NCBI GenBank assembly: GCA_948567375.1
Contig: OX419762.1
Coordinates: forward strand, 39,351,034 to 39,415,033
DNA: 64,000 bases
Direction: 5' to 3'
Origin: Lunularia cruciata
Taxonomy: Eukaryota > Streptophyta > Marchantiopsida > Lunulariales > Lunulariaceae
Below the pieces are notes generated by a model. It ran no database searches, was not told the DNA's origin, and was given only the letters and a program-made list of their open reading frames with translations. Positions 33,001-47,181 of this stretch are shown one piece after another. Both the position numbers and the translations under genes were made by a program. Within the stretch, counting starts at the first letter, position 1; each line of letters starts with the position of its first letter.

Positions 33001-35919
33001 AATAGAAACATAGCTACTAATACTCATCTTGCCCATCGTGACGAGGGTCTGTGCATGTCGTCTTAAAGCAAAACTGGCCACAAGGACCAATGCAAGCGGT
33101 TTCAGATACGAGGATCATCTATTTGTCCATGCTTTTGAGTTGTCTCGAATCCATGTGTCGTCTCGTGTACGAGAAAACAACGAAAGGCGAGGCCTTTGCC
33201 TCAGCTTTCAGAATCGAATCACGTGTTCGCCCTCACGTGTCTTGGAGCAACCATTCCGATATAGACAGAGAGTTTGTGATTCATTGAGACTGGGACAGCT
33301 TTTCAGAAGAGTCCCTTCTTTTCTCTTGGTCTTTATGGATCGCTTTCAGCAGAATTTGGGCACTTATAACATTGTGCACTGATGGAATAATACGTGTCTT
33401 TGACTGAAGAGGTCATATGTCGAATTTGACGTGATTAACATTAATCCTGTGTGTTTGAATAAGTTGCAAAATATGCCTGTCTTTTTCTTTGCCTGTATGT
33501 ATCGCTTTTTTTTGTGTGTGTGTGTATTTCTGTAGATATTTGGAATTTATTTCTGGGTGGACTGATAACTTATAAGGTTCTTTGATTGAAGTGGACCTCA
33601 ATAGACTTATATCGTTATTAAAATTCATCATGTGCTCTTTTAATAAAGCGATACCCGTTTCCTTATAGTGAAATATGGCCTAAGAAATAGTGCATTGTCT
33701 GTCAGTTTATATGGGAATATCAATACCTTTTCATTGCAGGCAGATCCAAATTAAGAGTTTCATGTGTTTCCGGGCTAGAAACGTACGGGACTATATAATA
33801 TTTCTTCTCTAAATAACATTTTGAATCGATACGTTGCTTTCACATTATCCTGTTTCTGTTTATGCGTTGCCATTATGCACACAAAGATATAGCTCAAACT
33901 TTCTAACTTTAGCCCCTGATAATCTCTCTGCGATACATAATCATGAGTTTTGTGTCTAAGTCCAATATAAGATGTTATGTCTCTGGTTCAAACAAAAACA
34001 AACTACTACTATGTTCCCCCCTAATTTTATTCGGAAAATTTCCAAATCACAATTATGTGGAGGCAACTCTAATTAAGAAAATTTCTGCTACAGAAAATTT
34101 GGCTCCATATCCACATTATTGCCTACAAATGGATTTGTATGCAACTTTTAAACATGGTTTAACTAGTGTCCCATGTACGTCATAAGAAAAGGTTCGGGTG
34201 CAGATTCCTCAACTATTTCTCTCTTCCTCCCGATCGGAGCCAGAACTGGCGGTGCCTTCACTATCCACTACGGCTACAGTAGAGAGCGGGTACTCGGTCA
34301 ACCAGCACTAGTTGGACATGTGACCAGCTACTGTACGGGCATGCTCCAGCCGTCCATGCTCATCGGCGTCCACTTGATTCCGTCCGTTATAGGTTTGACG
34401 ACGTTCTGTGGATATTTACGAGAGTGCTTTCCGGGATTGCGGGAATTAAAGATGCAGCAGGCCAGGTCATTTCGCTTCAAATTGAAGCGTACAGGTGGCA
34501 AGGTTTGAAAGAGTAAGCAGATACGATGTCCGGTGAGGCCAGCTATTCCCATGTCCTTCTCTGTCCGGCCAGGTCCTCCGTCCATCAGGGGCCCACGTAA
34601 GCGAATGTTGCATCCTAGAGCCACATCTGAAGGACGCCCGACGATAGCCGACAGATTCACCTCAGTGGTCTATTCCACGCTTACATTCTTTGAAAACTCA
34701 TACTCCACGTTTTAGACCAGCCTTTCCACGCCACGCCATTGCTGAGAAAACTGCCTGTTTCCATGTGGCGGCGTTTAGTCGCGACTTGCATGTAGTGTTC
34801 ATCCGGCATAACGTGGTCGCTCGGTCAATCTGTCCGTCACCTTGAGTTCCACCTGACGTGGTAAGTACTTAACATTAGGGGGTGATAGTCGAAACTCCTT
34901 CGCAACTAACTCAGACCAAAGGTTACGTTAGCAACCAAGGTTGTACTTACCGGCAACCCGCTAGGATCACAGAGAGGACTTCACCATGTCATCGTCATCA
35001 TCCAAACCGGTAATCACATTCAAACCAAGCAAGAACGTAGTCTCTCCCACCAAAGCCGGTAAGCATATTAAGCTCGTTTACAAGCAGTTCTAAAGAAACT
35101 CGTTATCCCTTGGATCACGCGTCCGGTACCTTGCATTTATGCTTACACAGGAGACCTTTTGGCTGATTGCCAAGAGGTGAAGAGGACGACTGACTGCTAA
35201 CCAGAGGCCGGGGTCAATGTGCGTAATTTATGTGCTGAAGCTTTGGAGAAGATTGACCACATCCCGTGGTGTCCGGTTGGTAAATGCCCCATTTAGGTCC
35301 AAACAGCAGTCCACAATGTACCATGTAAGTGGACAAGTTTGGACAACCAGGCGTAGTTTCCTAGAGGCAAGACAGGGCGTGCGAACTACGTAGAATATCA
35401 GGGAATATCACCTCCGTACGGTGCGTGGAGAGAGGGGAATCTGGCAGGAACGCGAACAGGGCCATGGACATGGGAACAAAAGCAGTGCCCCACCGTCTGT
35501 CCGTCCGTCCGTCGACTGATCTTTTGTTGCTAGCTCACCCAGTGACAGTGGTGTTCCTCCCGCTTCCTAAGGCCCGCGTTTTCTCGTTGCTTTTTTGACG
35601 GATGTTGGCTGATGATTGTAACCCCTTGCTTTGGTGCCACTACTCCTCTCATGTCCCTATACAGCTCTTTCGCGTCCTTCCCCCGCAAGGTCGGTCGCAC
35701 TGCGTTCTCTCGCCCGGTGTGGAGCGAGCCAGTGTCGTTGTTTGTGTTTGTTCATTCCTCCTTAAGATTACACATTTGTATTGTCGTTGTGGCTCCGTTT
35801 ACAGATAGTGATTGATATTAAGGCTAATACCACTCGGACTTTGAGGAGAATTGATGCGCAAGGTCTTGCGTTGTGACGGGATTTGAGGGGAAGAGGAGGG
35901 ACGACGAGGGAGAACAAGG
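33001..35919. other. Less AT-rich 5' region of the syntaxin gene, no second gene supported
   Basis: Base composition changes here from AT-rich to balanced, with CG dinucleotides present, as expected at the edge of a gene island. Overlapping open frames on both strands at 34173-34715 have no family resemblance and are probably by-products of higher GC. The last few hundred bases should hold the promoter and 5' leader of the gene at 35920. I could not place a TATA box with confidence. Confidence 0.5.
35497..35514. repeat. GTCC microsatellite
   Basis: TCTGTCCGTCCGTCCGTCG is a four-unit tetranucleotide repeat upstream of the syntaxin gene. Confidence 0.8.
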
Positions 35920-38340
35920 ATGAGCTTCTTAGATCTAGAGGCCGGCGGGCCACCGCCGAGTAGGCGCGATGGAAGAAAGGATCAGGATCCAACACAGGCC
36001 TTGGCTGCCGGAGTTTTCCAGATCAACACTGCCGTTTCCACTTTTAAACGATTAGTGAATACCCTCGGAACGCCCAAAGATACCCCAGAGCTACGGGAGA
36101 AGCTGTAAGTGGAATTGAATCTCAGTTATGGATGTTCCGTACCCGTGTGCAGTCGAATGGACTGTTTTGCTGCATCCTGGTTTTGAATGTTCAGATTTTT
36201 TGATTCACTGTCCTTAATTTCTGTTATTCGGGCATGCCGTAGGCACAAAACTCGGCAACACATCGGACAATTGGCTAAAGACACTTCCGCAAGACTTAAA
36301 TCAGCCTCCGAAGTCGACCAATACACAGAAGTAACTGTAAGTCGGACCATCACCCCTCGCATTGACCTAATCTGATTGTGGAGGGGAAATTCTGAGGTTA
36401 CCTGGAAGCCATTTTTTGTAATCTGGTGGGTGAGCAGGATGTCTCGTATGTCGGCTGTAAAGTTCTGGTCGAGTTTCTTGATTAACGTGCTGCGAAATTG
36501 GAGTGTCGATCGGTGTCCATATATAAGGCGTGGGTATTCTGCTTACACTGTTTAGTCGGTTCTCTGGAATCAGCCAACGTGTCGGGCAAGTTTTGGAGGC
36601 AGAGAGAATGTCAGACATCCGGTAGTTGTGAGAGTGAATTTTCGAATACGCCCGTCCACCGTGGTAATTTGCGGAGTATTAGCTGTCCAGTCAGTCCTTT
36701 CTCTCTGGTAGTTAGGGTAGTGAATTTCTGTTCGGAATCTTAACTTACGCCCGCTAGATGGAGACCGGTGGGGAGCTGACTTGCTGTAGATCACTTAATC
36801 AAGGAATGGCAAGGCGTCAGTCCTATTCTGAAGTACTAGCATTTACCAATTTCAAAGTTCTTCCTCAACTCTCACCTGCAGGCAAGCAAAAAGGTAGGAG
36901 ATGCAAAACTCGCAAAAGACTTCCAGGCTGTTCTCAAAGAGTTCCAAAAAGCACAGAAAGTTGCAGTCGAGCGGGAAACTTCGTACGCACCTTTTGTGGC
37001 ACAAGCTGCTTTACCACCGAGGTGAGATCGTCATCTCGATTTTGTTGTTTGGTGCAACGCTGTTTGTCAAGTTGGAGTTAGTGTAAACAGTTCGTTCTTA
37101 TTCTCACGAAGCCACTAGGTCACCAGACTTGCTCTGTCAGTCTGAAGTACGGTTTTAGGAGATCTTCACTCTAGGGAAGTTGTGATGTTGTAGCGGACCT
37201 TGCTACTAATTCAGTGAATGAGAAATTATATTAGATTGTCGAGACATACATATTTTAAGCGTGTGGATGTGAATTGATGTGAATGGAGGCCGGAAGTCAT
37301 TACTTTTATACCCTATGTAATTTTTAGATTTTCGTAGCACTGCCGTCATATTGTCGAGGAATTCGTTCGTGGTTACAATGTAGTTGTAGTGCTTGCTCTA
37401 ATGCCTGTAGCCCCATCATGCCTGATTGGATCATCACGTTTGACATATTTCTGCAGTTATTCCTCGAGTGACCTCAAGTCTCAACCGGAGGAAAATCAGG
37501 AGCAACGTCAGTTGCTTATTGAACAGAGAAAACAGGATGTCCTTCAATTAGAGAATGAAGTTGTTTTCAATGAGGCAGTCATTGAAGAACGGGAGCTGGG
37601 TATCCGCGAAATTCAGGAACAAATTGGGGAGGTGAATGAGATTTTCAAAGATCTCGCCGTGCTGCTACACGAGCAAGGAGTCATGATAGGTGAGTTGCTG
37701 TGCTCCTCATGCTTGAACATCTGTTTTTGAGCTCTTTGTTCACGGTTGATCATAAGTAGTGACCATCGATTTCGGCACTAGCCGTGTACGGCCATATCAT
37801 GCTTAATTTTTCTTCTATCGGGGAATCTACAGGATGTGGACCTGTGGGTACGTACACATGTAGTATCTGGGGCCAATTTTTGGAGCCTTAGTGACTGCGT
37901 TTCTCTAACATTCTTTTTACACGTCTACGTGTGCAGACAATATTGATTCCAACATAGAGAACTCGCATGCCGCCACTACCCAGGCGAACCGCCAACTCAC
38001 CAAAGCCTCGAAGACTCAAAAGTCAAATAACTCATTGGTGAGTAATACAAGCTACCTTCCTGTTAATGATTTTTGTATCCTCACTTGCAGTGATGGTGGG
38101 TGACTTTATTTCTTACGTCCATCCATTGTGTTTATTTGCTCGTCTAGATAGTTCTTCTACGAAAGAGGTAAGTCATGTTCGTCGAGTGTCACTAAAGTGC
38201 TCGTACTAGCATGTAATAGACTGTTGTGAAGTTTCAAGTTCTCATCACTGATCGTGGTTTTGTCATGTCTTCAGTCGTGCTTGCTACTCATCATATTTGG
38301 CGTAGCACTGCTTATTGTCATCATCCTCGTGTTTGCATGA
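35920..38340 (+). CDS. SYP2-like: Vacuolar/prevacuolar Qa-SNARE syntaxin, SYP2 group, six exons
   Basis: Predicted exons are 35920-36104, 36243-36336, 36882-37021, 37457-37689, 37937-38037 and 38275-38340. All introns are GT-AG and the total is 819 bases, giving 272 residues (Arabidopsis SYP22 has 268). The start MSFLDLE matches the SYP2 group. In order: an N-terminal stretch with [17 protein letters not shown] (the start of the Habc helices), [32 protein letters not shown], then the SNARE helix at about 160-225 with [20 protein letters not shown] and the central glutamine near 213 (HEQGVMI), and a C-terminal membrane anchor at 253-272 ([18 protein letters not shown]). Family members act in membrane fusion at the prevacuolar compartment and vacuole. 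The reading frame is intact, so the gene looks functional. Regulation cannot be read. Confidence 0.95.
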
Positions 38341-41300
38341 AAAGGGCCCTGCAGCTTTCTGCCATTTATTAAACAGCGTGGATAATAAGTTGAGGACAAT
38401 CTCAACAGGTGCATGTACATTTCCATAACCTGGGTATTGGTCTTGTTTTGCACCAATCTTGTACGACTAGAAATTGAAATTAGGATTCTTCTGTGTATAT
38501 CTCCCAATTTTAAGAAGCCCATTGTTCAATTATGGAGACCATTCTTCGAAGCACGAGCTCCTGATGGGCCAGTTTGTTTGGGCAATATTTCAAATCGGTT
38601 TTTGAGGTGTATATTAGAGTTGAAAAAGAAGATTCTCAAGTCCAGTGGAACTTTTGATCAAAGTGAAAAAGCTGAGCTTTGTGAGGTACTTTTCATGTTA
38701 TCGAGCAAATAAAGAAGTGGACAGCCGCAGGTCTGATGGTCTATCTAGATGTTCAGTCGGTATAGTGCCCAAGAGCTGAAGGCCACTCCGTTCTCTGACT
38801 CCGGACGTCTTTGTGCATCTTGTGTTTCACCCATACATGCATGGTTGCCTTTATGCCCTTATGAGTGCAGAAGAATTTACCGAATGTTTAAGAGGATGAT
38901 GAAAGTTTGTGAAAATATCGTATATCTGCTAAATATACTTGAAAAGTAAGGTCGCGAATGATGAGTCAAAATGCACTTTTGGAGTGTGCACTTCTCTGCA
39001 TCAATTTCTATCATCTCATATGCGGTCTTTTATGGAATGTTGATCTTGTGGCTCAGGCCTGCCTCAGCTTCTTTCGGAACTTAGCTACCTTTGTTCCTCG
39101 TTTCAAATTTGATTCATCCGTAATTTATGGTCTGTTTCTGCATTCTTATAATAGTGCTCCTCTATCACACCTGCTGAGAATTGCTAGTGTTCCCTTTGGC
39201 TCCAATTAATAGCTTACCTGGAGATGTGACGGATGAATGGCTTCGCAGAAGATCTTGAACTTTACTATGCATCTGGTTTTCTGTAGGTTAAAAGTATTTT
39301 GTTGGTGTATTGGCGTGCTGAGAGCCCGTCAACGTGTCTCCTGTACCACCTACAGTGGAGCGTCTTCAGTTCTCCTTTAGTTTAGAGAGTTTTTGTGCTT
39401 ATTATACTGTTAACAAAGCGCGCATGCGCGTTCGGATCTCTACGCCCATCTTAAGGGTATCCTTTGTCTGCGGGAATTGTGCAATATTTCAGTTGCGACC
39501 AATGTGACCATCTCTTATATGTTGAGATCAATGTAGTGATTTACCTTTACAGGACCTGAAATTATTTCGATGTCGCAGAAGTTCTATTTGCTGAAAACGA
39601 CATGTTCATGCACTGTCGCTTGAATCTTTAATTTAGGGTCTTTGCTGGTTGAGCTCAAGTGCCAATTGAGATGTGAGATTCGGAATGCTGGTGAAGCTTT
39701 TGTTGGATTCTGGACATTATGTAGTCCCGTGAACTTTCGGGGATGCGGAATGGTGGTTAATGAGTTGGGCTTTCTGCATTCTGTTTACAGTGCATACGTT
39801 CAAAAGCCAGTCGGGAATTTGATATTAGCTGGCAGTTTTTGGACATTGAGTTAAACGAACGCCCAACATATCGTTAAAACCTTCACCATTCTGTCCAAGA
39901 ATGGCTTCCCTTGCGAACATGAGGCTTAATGATGAGGTTTAGTGGAGTGCTCCTTTTGTGATTCCATCATTCCGAGTTCTGTACTACGATTTGGCAAAAG
40001 CAGTGTTAACTGCCGTCTAATCACTTGCAGTATGGCCTCGTTGAGGAGGAATGCAACTAATAGAGCTTCTGAACTCCACACATGCCTGGGAAATAGTTTT
40101 TGCTTCGGATGCCCATATGGGTCTTGCGTGTGAAATTGGATTTGGAGAAAATAAGCTACGCGTGGTTTTGATCAGCTTGGCCAATTATGCAAACCCATTA
40201 AAACAGGAATCGGACTTTATCTAGATCATGGAAATGACAGGTACTGTGAAAATGTACTGACAGAAACAACCTGTTCTAGTCTGATGTCTGAACACAGTGA
40301 TCGTCGGTGATAATTCACATGGGTGAAGGTTAAAACCACCTGACATTATTGTGGCCTAAGAGGCCTAATTACTAAGCGAATAATCGGCCGAGAAGAATAC
40401 TGCTCTTTGTCCTTTGAAGACTTTAGCATTGAAATTAAATGAGGAGAGTTGACGACGATGAAACAATTACTTCAACTTTATTTGTCTCTACGTTTCGAAC
40501 TTTGATACAAATTATTTGAAAATACTCGAACGCGTTCTACGCGTAAGTGATCTCGACTGTTCTCTTCCCGGGATATTGCTGCACTGTGGTGCTTCTATAA
40601 TCCAATCTAACGATATTAACTCCTAACGCACCCTTAGCACTTCCCAATTTCGTGATGGTCTGAACTACAGAAAGTGAGCCGTGTCGTGACCTCAGCTCCT
40701 GCTAGTTTTAGATGTCTAACATCCTGGGCTGCTGAGCAAAATCACTATGTCTACGTCCCAGAGCTGTGGAGAGCAGTTGTGGAAGCTGGCCTTCTTACTT
40801 GCCTTCCAACATTAGTAGTCGGTGTTAAGAAGCCGGCAACGGCGATGATCTTCATAGAACCTAAAGCTTTGTTGTTTAATTTAGTCCTTTGCATGTCTCT
40901 AACAAAAAGGTATCTGCTCACTTTCTCTCCCAACGCACTCTTATCTCAAGTTCGTTGTCACAGGTAGATCGTCATTCCAAGGGAGAGACCGAGGAGATTA
41001 AACCTTGCCAGAGAGGAAGTTGTCTACGTGAAGCCCATTCATGCTCTCCGGCGCGTTTGCCTTTTCTTAATCTCCATCACTTGCAACATCATCTTCTTTG
41101 TCAGGCAATCATAAGGGTTATGAATATCATTATCTCGTACTGTCCTTCGTATTCCAGTGCTACTTCTTCTTGCTCCTGTAGATTGAGCGTATTTTGATTA
41201 AATAGTAAAGCATAACAAAGTAATTGGAGGCCCCTTTAGCCTGAAGTGCGACTGTTAAGAACACAGTCCGCATGAGATTGAATCTGGGAAGCAAGAACAG

Positions 41301-42784
41301 ATCTTGGAACAGCAGAGGTGTAGAGATGAATATTCACAGCTAAAGCTAGACCTCTGGGTTCATTAGGCTCTGCTTGGCATCATAAACGTTGACCTAGTTT
41401 GCAAAGCAGACGTGCAAAGACTGATATGAAGAGAACCTAATGCGGCTGGTCGATGAATTGCACTATTCTCAATCAAGTGTACCCTACAATGCTCCTGCAT
41501 ACTACCAGGAAATTGCAGCTAAATTGCAGTAAGACGAAGAAACGACGACATGTTAGTGGTCCGACGAATGAAAAGACGAGTGTGACAGGGTTTTAGAGCG
41601 CTAGAGATGGACTCTGGAACAAGCCACTGAAAGCTATTTGAACGACTATAGATACTCCCAGATACAATCAAGCTGACCGAAGGATTACCACCAGATGATC
41701 CCAATAGAATCTCTGGGGAAATTATTTAGTCAGTTCACAGGCTCTAACACCAGTACCCGGATGATCAACAGCAAATACCAATCAAAGCTTGCTGACTCTT
41801 CTGAACTGGGAGCAAGCTCACCACCAAAAGGTTTCCCAAATCGTCCACCTACAATGTTTAACTTCTCCCAATCCGGTCACGTTGAGTGATTGACATACAA
41901 CTAGAACACGGTTCCCTACCCACATCGACATGCAATAGACACTCTTCTCCCTATCTGGACGTAATAGTAACGGATTTACTGACAACTGAATCAGAAACTA
42001 AGCCTCACATATGTACGCAATTTGTTCAAGGATAAGGCAAGATGAGAAATCAAAAATAATCAGACGTGCATCAGGTCTTTCAGTACGTCTTGAACTCCGA
42101 TACTGACATAAGTAAGGAGGTAACAACCGATTGGCCAATTGTACAACGAGACATAGTAAGTCAAGCGGATGATCGGGACAGGATGGGACGTCTAAAAGTA
42201 GAAGAAACAGGATACATGTGAGCAAAGGGAACTAAGGACATTTACTACAGCTTCAGAGCTACAAACTGTAGGTACACAAGAAAAAATGTGAAAGAAATGA
42301 ACAGGCCCAAAGGAAGAACTTAATTGTACAGAGCCTTTGTCTCCTTGAATGCTTTCCAGCTCAGGCTTGTTGTAAGAAAAAACTTACAACGGCCAACAAA
42401 ATTATTCTGAAAATGGATGATATCCACTACACAATTTGCAAGTCTAGTCAGGATCAGGTCCAAATGATGCACTGATTTTCTCTCTAGAATCGACCAGATA
42501 AACTTAGACATCTGAGAGGGAACCACATCTTGCTACCTTCCCACTGGGAAAACTTATTCCAGTACAATCGATCACGCGACTCCTAGTTCCTCGAGCGTTA
42601 AAAGATCGGGGTCAAAGAGGTATATATTAGCAAGTTAGTACTGAGGTCGATATTGTAATGTTTCGTACTGGGAATCTGTCAACTGGTGGGGAGGGGGTCG
42701 ATTGTGCACTGAATCAGGTACTGTAAAAAATAATGGAAATCAGTACTCTGCCAGTCTTATAATTTTGTGGGAAGAGTGATCAAC
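38341..42784. other. 3' flanks of two convergent genes, no further gene supported
   Basis: This holds the 3' untranslated regions of the syntaxin (from the left) and citrate synthase (from the right). Frames up to about 100 codons occur (38413-38712, 40674-40967, 40889-41197) but none has a domain, consistent splice sites or a codon-like pattern I could follow. A small spliced gene or a non-coding RNA cannot be excluded. Confidence 0.45.
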
Positions 42785-44179
42785 TCACTTGGCACCCTGT
42801 TTCTTGCAGAAGGCTTCAATCCACTCAATCGTCATACTCTTGGGCCTCTCAATGGGAAGACCAAATGCTCGGTCCCAAATAAGCTGAGACAGCACACCCA
42901 TGGTTCGAGACACACCAAACATAACTGTGTAGAAATTTGCTTCTTTCAATCCATAGTACTGAAGCAAAACTCCGCTATGGGCATCAACATTGGGCCAAGG
43001 GTTCTTCACCTTGCCGAGTTCCAGTAGAATGGGTGGGACGACCTCGTAGATTTTAGACACCATCTGAAACATGGGATCATTGGGCAGATGCTTCAGAGCA
43101 AACTCACGCTGGCATATATACCTGGGATCCGTTTTCCTGAGAACAGCGTGACCATATCCGGGAACGACCTTTCCACTCGTAAGGGTCTTCCAAATAAATT
43201 CCTTCAGTTGCTCCGTGCTCACGTCAGTTCCAATCTCTGCAACAAGATCCTGAATCCACCGCAACACTTCCTGGTTCGCCAGACCATGCAGAGGCCCTGC
43301 CAACCCGTTCATTCCAGCAGCCACACACAGGTAAGGGTCAGAAAGCGCACTTCCCACCAGATGCACGGTGTGTGCACTCACATTTCCTCCTTCATGATCC
43401 GTGTGGATTGACAAATACAGCCGCATCAGTTCGTGAAACTTGTCATCATCATATCCCAACATGTGTGCAAAGTTTGCAGAGTAGTCCAAACTGCGGTCAG
43501 CAGCAATAGTCTTCCCCCCCCTGTAGGTCCTCCTGTAAATGTAAGCAGCAATCTCTGGCAACCGAGCGATCAAATTCATCGAATCTTCATAAGTTGGCTC
43601 CCAGTACTTGCGCTTGTCAATACCCTTCTCATAAGCCTTTGCAAACTCGCTCTCTGTCTGCAGAGCCATGATCCCAGTAGTGAGTTGGGTCATAGGGTGG
43701 GCCGTTTCCGGAAGCGCATTGAGGACATCAAAAACGTGGCCGGGGATTTTAGATCTGTCCTTGAACTCCTGAGTCAATCCATTTACTTGCTCTTTTGTAG
43801 GTATCTCCCCTGTCACTAACAACCAAAACAAACCTTCCGGAAGAGGCTCTCCTTTGGGGATGGCCGCGGGAAGCTTTGCCTGGCACTCAGGAATGGTCAT
43901 GTTCCTGAACCGGATACCTTCATCGGGATCCAACAGCGAAGTCTCCCACAACATGCCCTTGATCCCTCTCATTCCACCAATTGCCATGTCGACGGTTGTC
44001 TCCCCCAGCGAGGTCTTCCCATACTTGGTCCTCAAATCCTTGAGCCTGGCTTGCTCTTCGGGTACCAATTGCTCCAATCGTGTCCTCAGATCAGGGCTGT
44101 TGGACAATTGCCGAACCCATTGCAGGTTTTGTGCCGTCCTCTTCCCCTGATCTACCAGCATTCGCATCATCCTCACCAT
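42785..44179 (-). CDS. Citrate synthase, mitochondrial type, uninterrupted reading frame
   Basis: One frame of 464 residues. Citrate synthase joins acetyl-CoA and oxaloacetate into citrate, the first step of the TCA cycle. I chose the ATG at 44179 (MVRMMRML): it has A at -3 and G at +4, and gives a length close to plant mitochondrial enzymes (about 470). The open frame continues upstream to 44347 but contains no other ATG. The N-terminus is basic and nearly free of acidic residues at first, as in a mitochondrial presequence. The core matches the family: [24 protein letters not shown]-type THE block with His262, [12 protein letters not shown] with His298, [16 protein letters not shown] with His344, and NVDAHSGV with Asp399. 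It ends KKQGAK, with no peroxisomal SKL signal. There are no introns, although plant mitochondrial citrate synthase genes usually have many, so it may be a retrocopy that stayed intact. Confidence 0.95.
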   Translation of the reverse strand: MVRMMRMLVDQGKRTAQNLQWVRQLSNSPDLRTRLEQLVPEEQARLKDLRTKYGKTSLGETTVDMAIGGMRGIKGMLWETSLLDPDEGIRFRNMTIPECQAKLPAAIPKGEPLPEGLFWLLVTGEIPTKEQVNGLTQEFKDRSKIPGHVFDVLNALPETAHPMTQLTTGIMALQTESEFAKAYEKGIDKRKYWEPTYEDSMNLIARLPEIAAYIYRRTYRGGKTIAADRSLDYSANFAHMLGYDDDKFHELMRLYLSIHTDHEGGNVSAHTVHLVGSALSDPYLCVAAGMNGLAGPLHGLANQEVLRWIQDLVAEIGTDVSTEQLKEFIWKTLTSGKVVPGYGHAVLRKTDPRYICQREFALKHLPNDPMFQMVSKIYEVVPPILLELGKVKNPWPNVDAHSGVLLQYYGLKEANFYTVMFGVSRTMGVLSQLIWDRAFGLPIERPKSMTIEWIEAFCKKQGAK

Positions 44180-45663
44180 CTTTTCTCCCTTTCCCTGTCG
44201 CCTGATTGATAACACCTTACAAACTTCTTGTACTGCTTGGTTCACGACGACTCGCAAACTTCGTCTTCTACTACTAGTACCACGAAGGTAGATATAAGAA
44301 TTGATGACTGACAGGGACCACACCCCTCGGCCCCGGAGCGCGATCAAATTGTGCTTCTGCTGCTGATGGAGAAGGGGACAAGTAAGACGGGCTGATACCT
44401 ACAGACTACAGTATCAACAACGCAGCAACAGTCAGTAGTAGTCAATCGCTCCTTTCCTTGTGTCAAACTTTTGCAGTCATCTACGGACCAATCTCTCTCC
44501 CCCGTCCAGCACTGGGACCTCGACCTTTCCTACTTTGATGTCAGCAACCGACGAACCAACAACGAACGAATGTATGAGCTCTGCTTTCGCCAAGCAAGTC
44601 CTGCGCATGCAATCATCTCCATGTGGGACCTCCTCCTGTTCCACAGAGACTTTGCACTCTAGTTTTCTAGACTGCACTACTTCCCTCGTGATAGAGAAAA
44701 CTTAGTAGCCAGTCATAGCCTCTACCATGTTGAGGTTGGAGTCAAACTCATAATATGGAGAAGGAGTTCCTTTCAACTTCTATGATTCAACTGCAAGGAT
44801 TAAAATTGGTGAGCGAATTTCACATGTGGGATTCCTATGTAATGATGGTACGCTGATCCCATTTTAAGTTATGTGCATACCACGGTTCAATATGTATTAT
44901 GTCACACCTCGAGATTTCAAACACAAGTGCCCATAGATGACTAATCAAATTGTTGCCTATTGTTGTGCATCGAGTTTTCACCTAGTTTTGTGAACTCGCT
45001 ATCCTCTGCAGGATAATGAAGGTGTTTATCATATAAGACTTATGTAAAGTAGAGAATCTGCTCTCTACTTCTGGTGGGTGAGTACAGTAGTGTTCAACAA
45101 CCAGCACGACATATAATAGTAGTCCGCCATAACCTCGTGTGAAGCACATACGGAGGGTGTACTCAAACCCTCCACAGGGGCGAACTTATCCAAATTCGAT
45201 CATTTGCCTGCAAGTTTGAAACTTGTGATGGCATCTTGTGTCTTCTATCCTTGTTACAGCTTGCTAGATGAAATTGGCATGTGGGTTCACATAAGGAGCC
45301 ATGTTATCGTGGTTCCATAGAGGAAAACAAGTAGATTTAGACCGAATCTAAGGTTTTAATGTGTTGAACAAGTATCATATGGATCAGTTAAGTTGCATCA
45401 GGTAACCACGTTACACCTTCTACACTTGAAATTTATTTATCTGGTGAGTTATTTTGACCCTGATTCGTTTACCAGAATCTTTTTGTAGATGGATATTTGC
45501 TTCAAGTATTTGCAGTTTATTTTCCATTCTTATGATCCTAGACACTTGAATATACTTCTGTTACCGAAAACTTATTGTTGGTACAATATTTGTTACGATT
45601 TTTCCAACATAACTGTTTGTACCAATACAAGACAATGTAAACTTGAATCTCTTATGATAATAT

Positions 45664-45688
45664 GACCCCTAAACCCCTAAACCCTCCC
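45664..45688 (-). repeat. Telomere-like CCCTAAA run
   Basis: ACCCCTAAACCCCTAAACCCTCC holds three imperfect plant telomere units on the minus strand. It is short and degenerate. Confidence 0.45.
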
Positions 45689-47181
45689 GTCAAAGTTTTT
45701 TTCCATTTTCTTTTTTGATTGTTTTGTTTCTACACCGATAGGCTATTGTAGATAATAGATGAAACAAAAATCAAGAATATAGGACATTGTAGGTTGCTTA
45801 CTGTTTCTCCTTTTCAAATCCAACTATAATCCAATTGCCCTTCTCTTTTTTCTAAGCATCAGTATTATTAACAAGCAATCTCATCAATCCTTCTTAAAAA
45901 TCCGGTGAACAATTCGAAGTATGACTCTAAATCTAGGATCATTTCTTATTGAGCTTACCTATCATGGTTTAATGACAACCACTGCAATCCCGCAAAGAAT
46001 TCATTCATTAAATCGAAAGTGGTTCAAACTACTTATATTATCAATCAAGTGTCAATTACTTTTCGACTTTACATCTATTTAGGAAGTAGAAAATCATAAA
46101 ATAATCAAGATTGGATATTGTGTACTTGTGTTTCATCATAGACCTTTTCCTTTTTACTATTGACTTCTTTTTAAGACAAAAATTCAATTCTGCTTCTTTT
46201 TAATTTGTATATCAGTTAAATTTCATCAACAATGTATGATAGAATTCTAATATGTTAAAATTTTATCAAAATTAGAGAAATTTCCATGAAGTAGATAAAT
46301 TGAGATAAAGAACGTTAGAAAATAAAGAATAATATCAAATATTAAAATTTTATCTATTTTATTCTTTTATGGACATAAAATATATAAAATCAAGAAATCA
46401 AGGAAAATATAATCATTTAATGAGAAAGCTTTAGATTCTATAAAAATCATAATTCTAAAATTTTAGTTTATTAAATTTGGAGTTTAGAAAATAGTATCCT
46501 TTAAGACAATGCATATAGGAAAAAGATTCACAAGTCGGAACTAGAACTAGATGGCTCAAATTTCAAATAATGAATGGCCAAAAACAAAGAGGTAGTAACC
46601 TAAGTGACTGATACCTAGAGCTTTTGATTCTAGAATTACAAAATAATTAACCTAAAATTGATCGTTTCATGACTTTATAATCCAAATCCATAGTAATCAT
46701 GACATAGTCACCTCATAAGTTCATCTTCAAAATGGTATCATCACTTATGCATTCATACTCAAAATGCACACAAAAAAATGCATTATTCAAAAGTTAAGAA
46801 TTGGAGGATTATTTGATGAACAAACACCTCACCTTTAAATTTTTCAATCACTACAAAGTAGATACTATAGCTAAAACTAGATAGAAAGTTGTACCTACAG
46901 ATTTAGATCTTAATCCTTAGAAAGAATAATTAATCACCAAGGTTGGAGGATTATATGGAGAAAAAATCTATCATAGTTAAGCATTATAACTAAGGAGATT
47001 GGTCCGTTGTTAAAACTAGGGGTACTTTATCCTTTGATTCCATTTGGAGAAATCTCTATGTAATGCCAAGTTACAATAGTTTATAGCGGATTTCTTTTAC
47101 CATAAGAGTAAGAGTGTATCAATTTTTTTTGGGTAGTAATGATGTAATAAACGTTGATGTTGAAGAAGTAGAGGGATTTTT

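Noticed and set aside
34173..34715. Overlapping frames on both strands upstream of the syntaxin gene
   Set aside because: No family resemblance, and both strands are equally open, as expected from higher GC content.
43433..43819. Plus-strand frames opposite citrate synthase (also 43088-43411 and 43854-44150)
   Set aside because: They are shadows of the strongly coding minus strand.
44180..44347. Extension of the citrate synthase frame by 56 codons at its 5' end
   Set aside because: It would start with TTG, contains no ATG, and makes the protein longer than the family; the ATG at 44179 has a good context.
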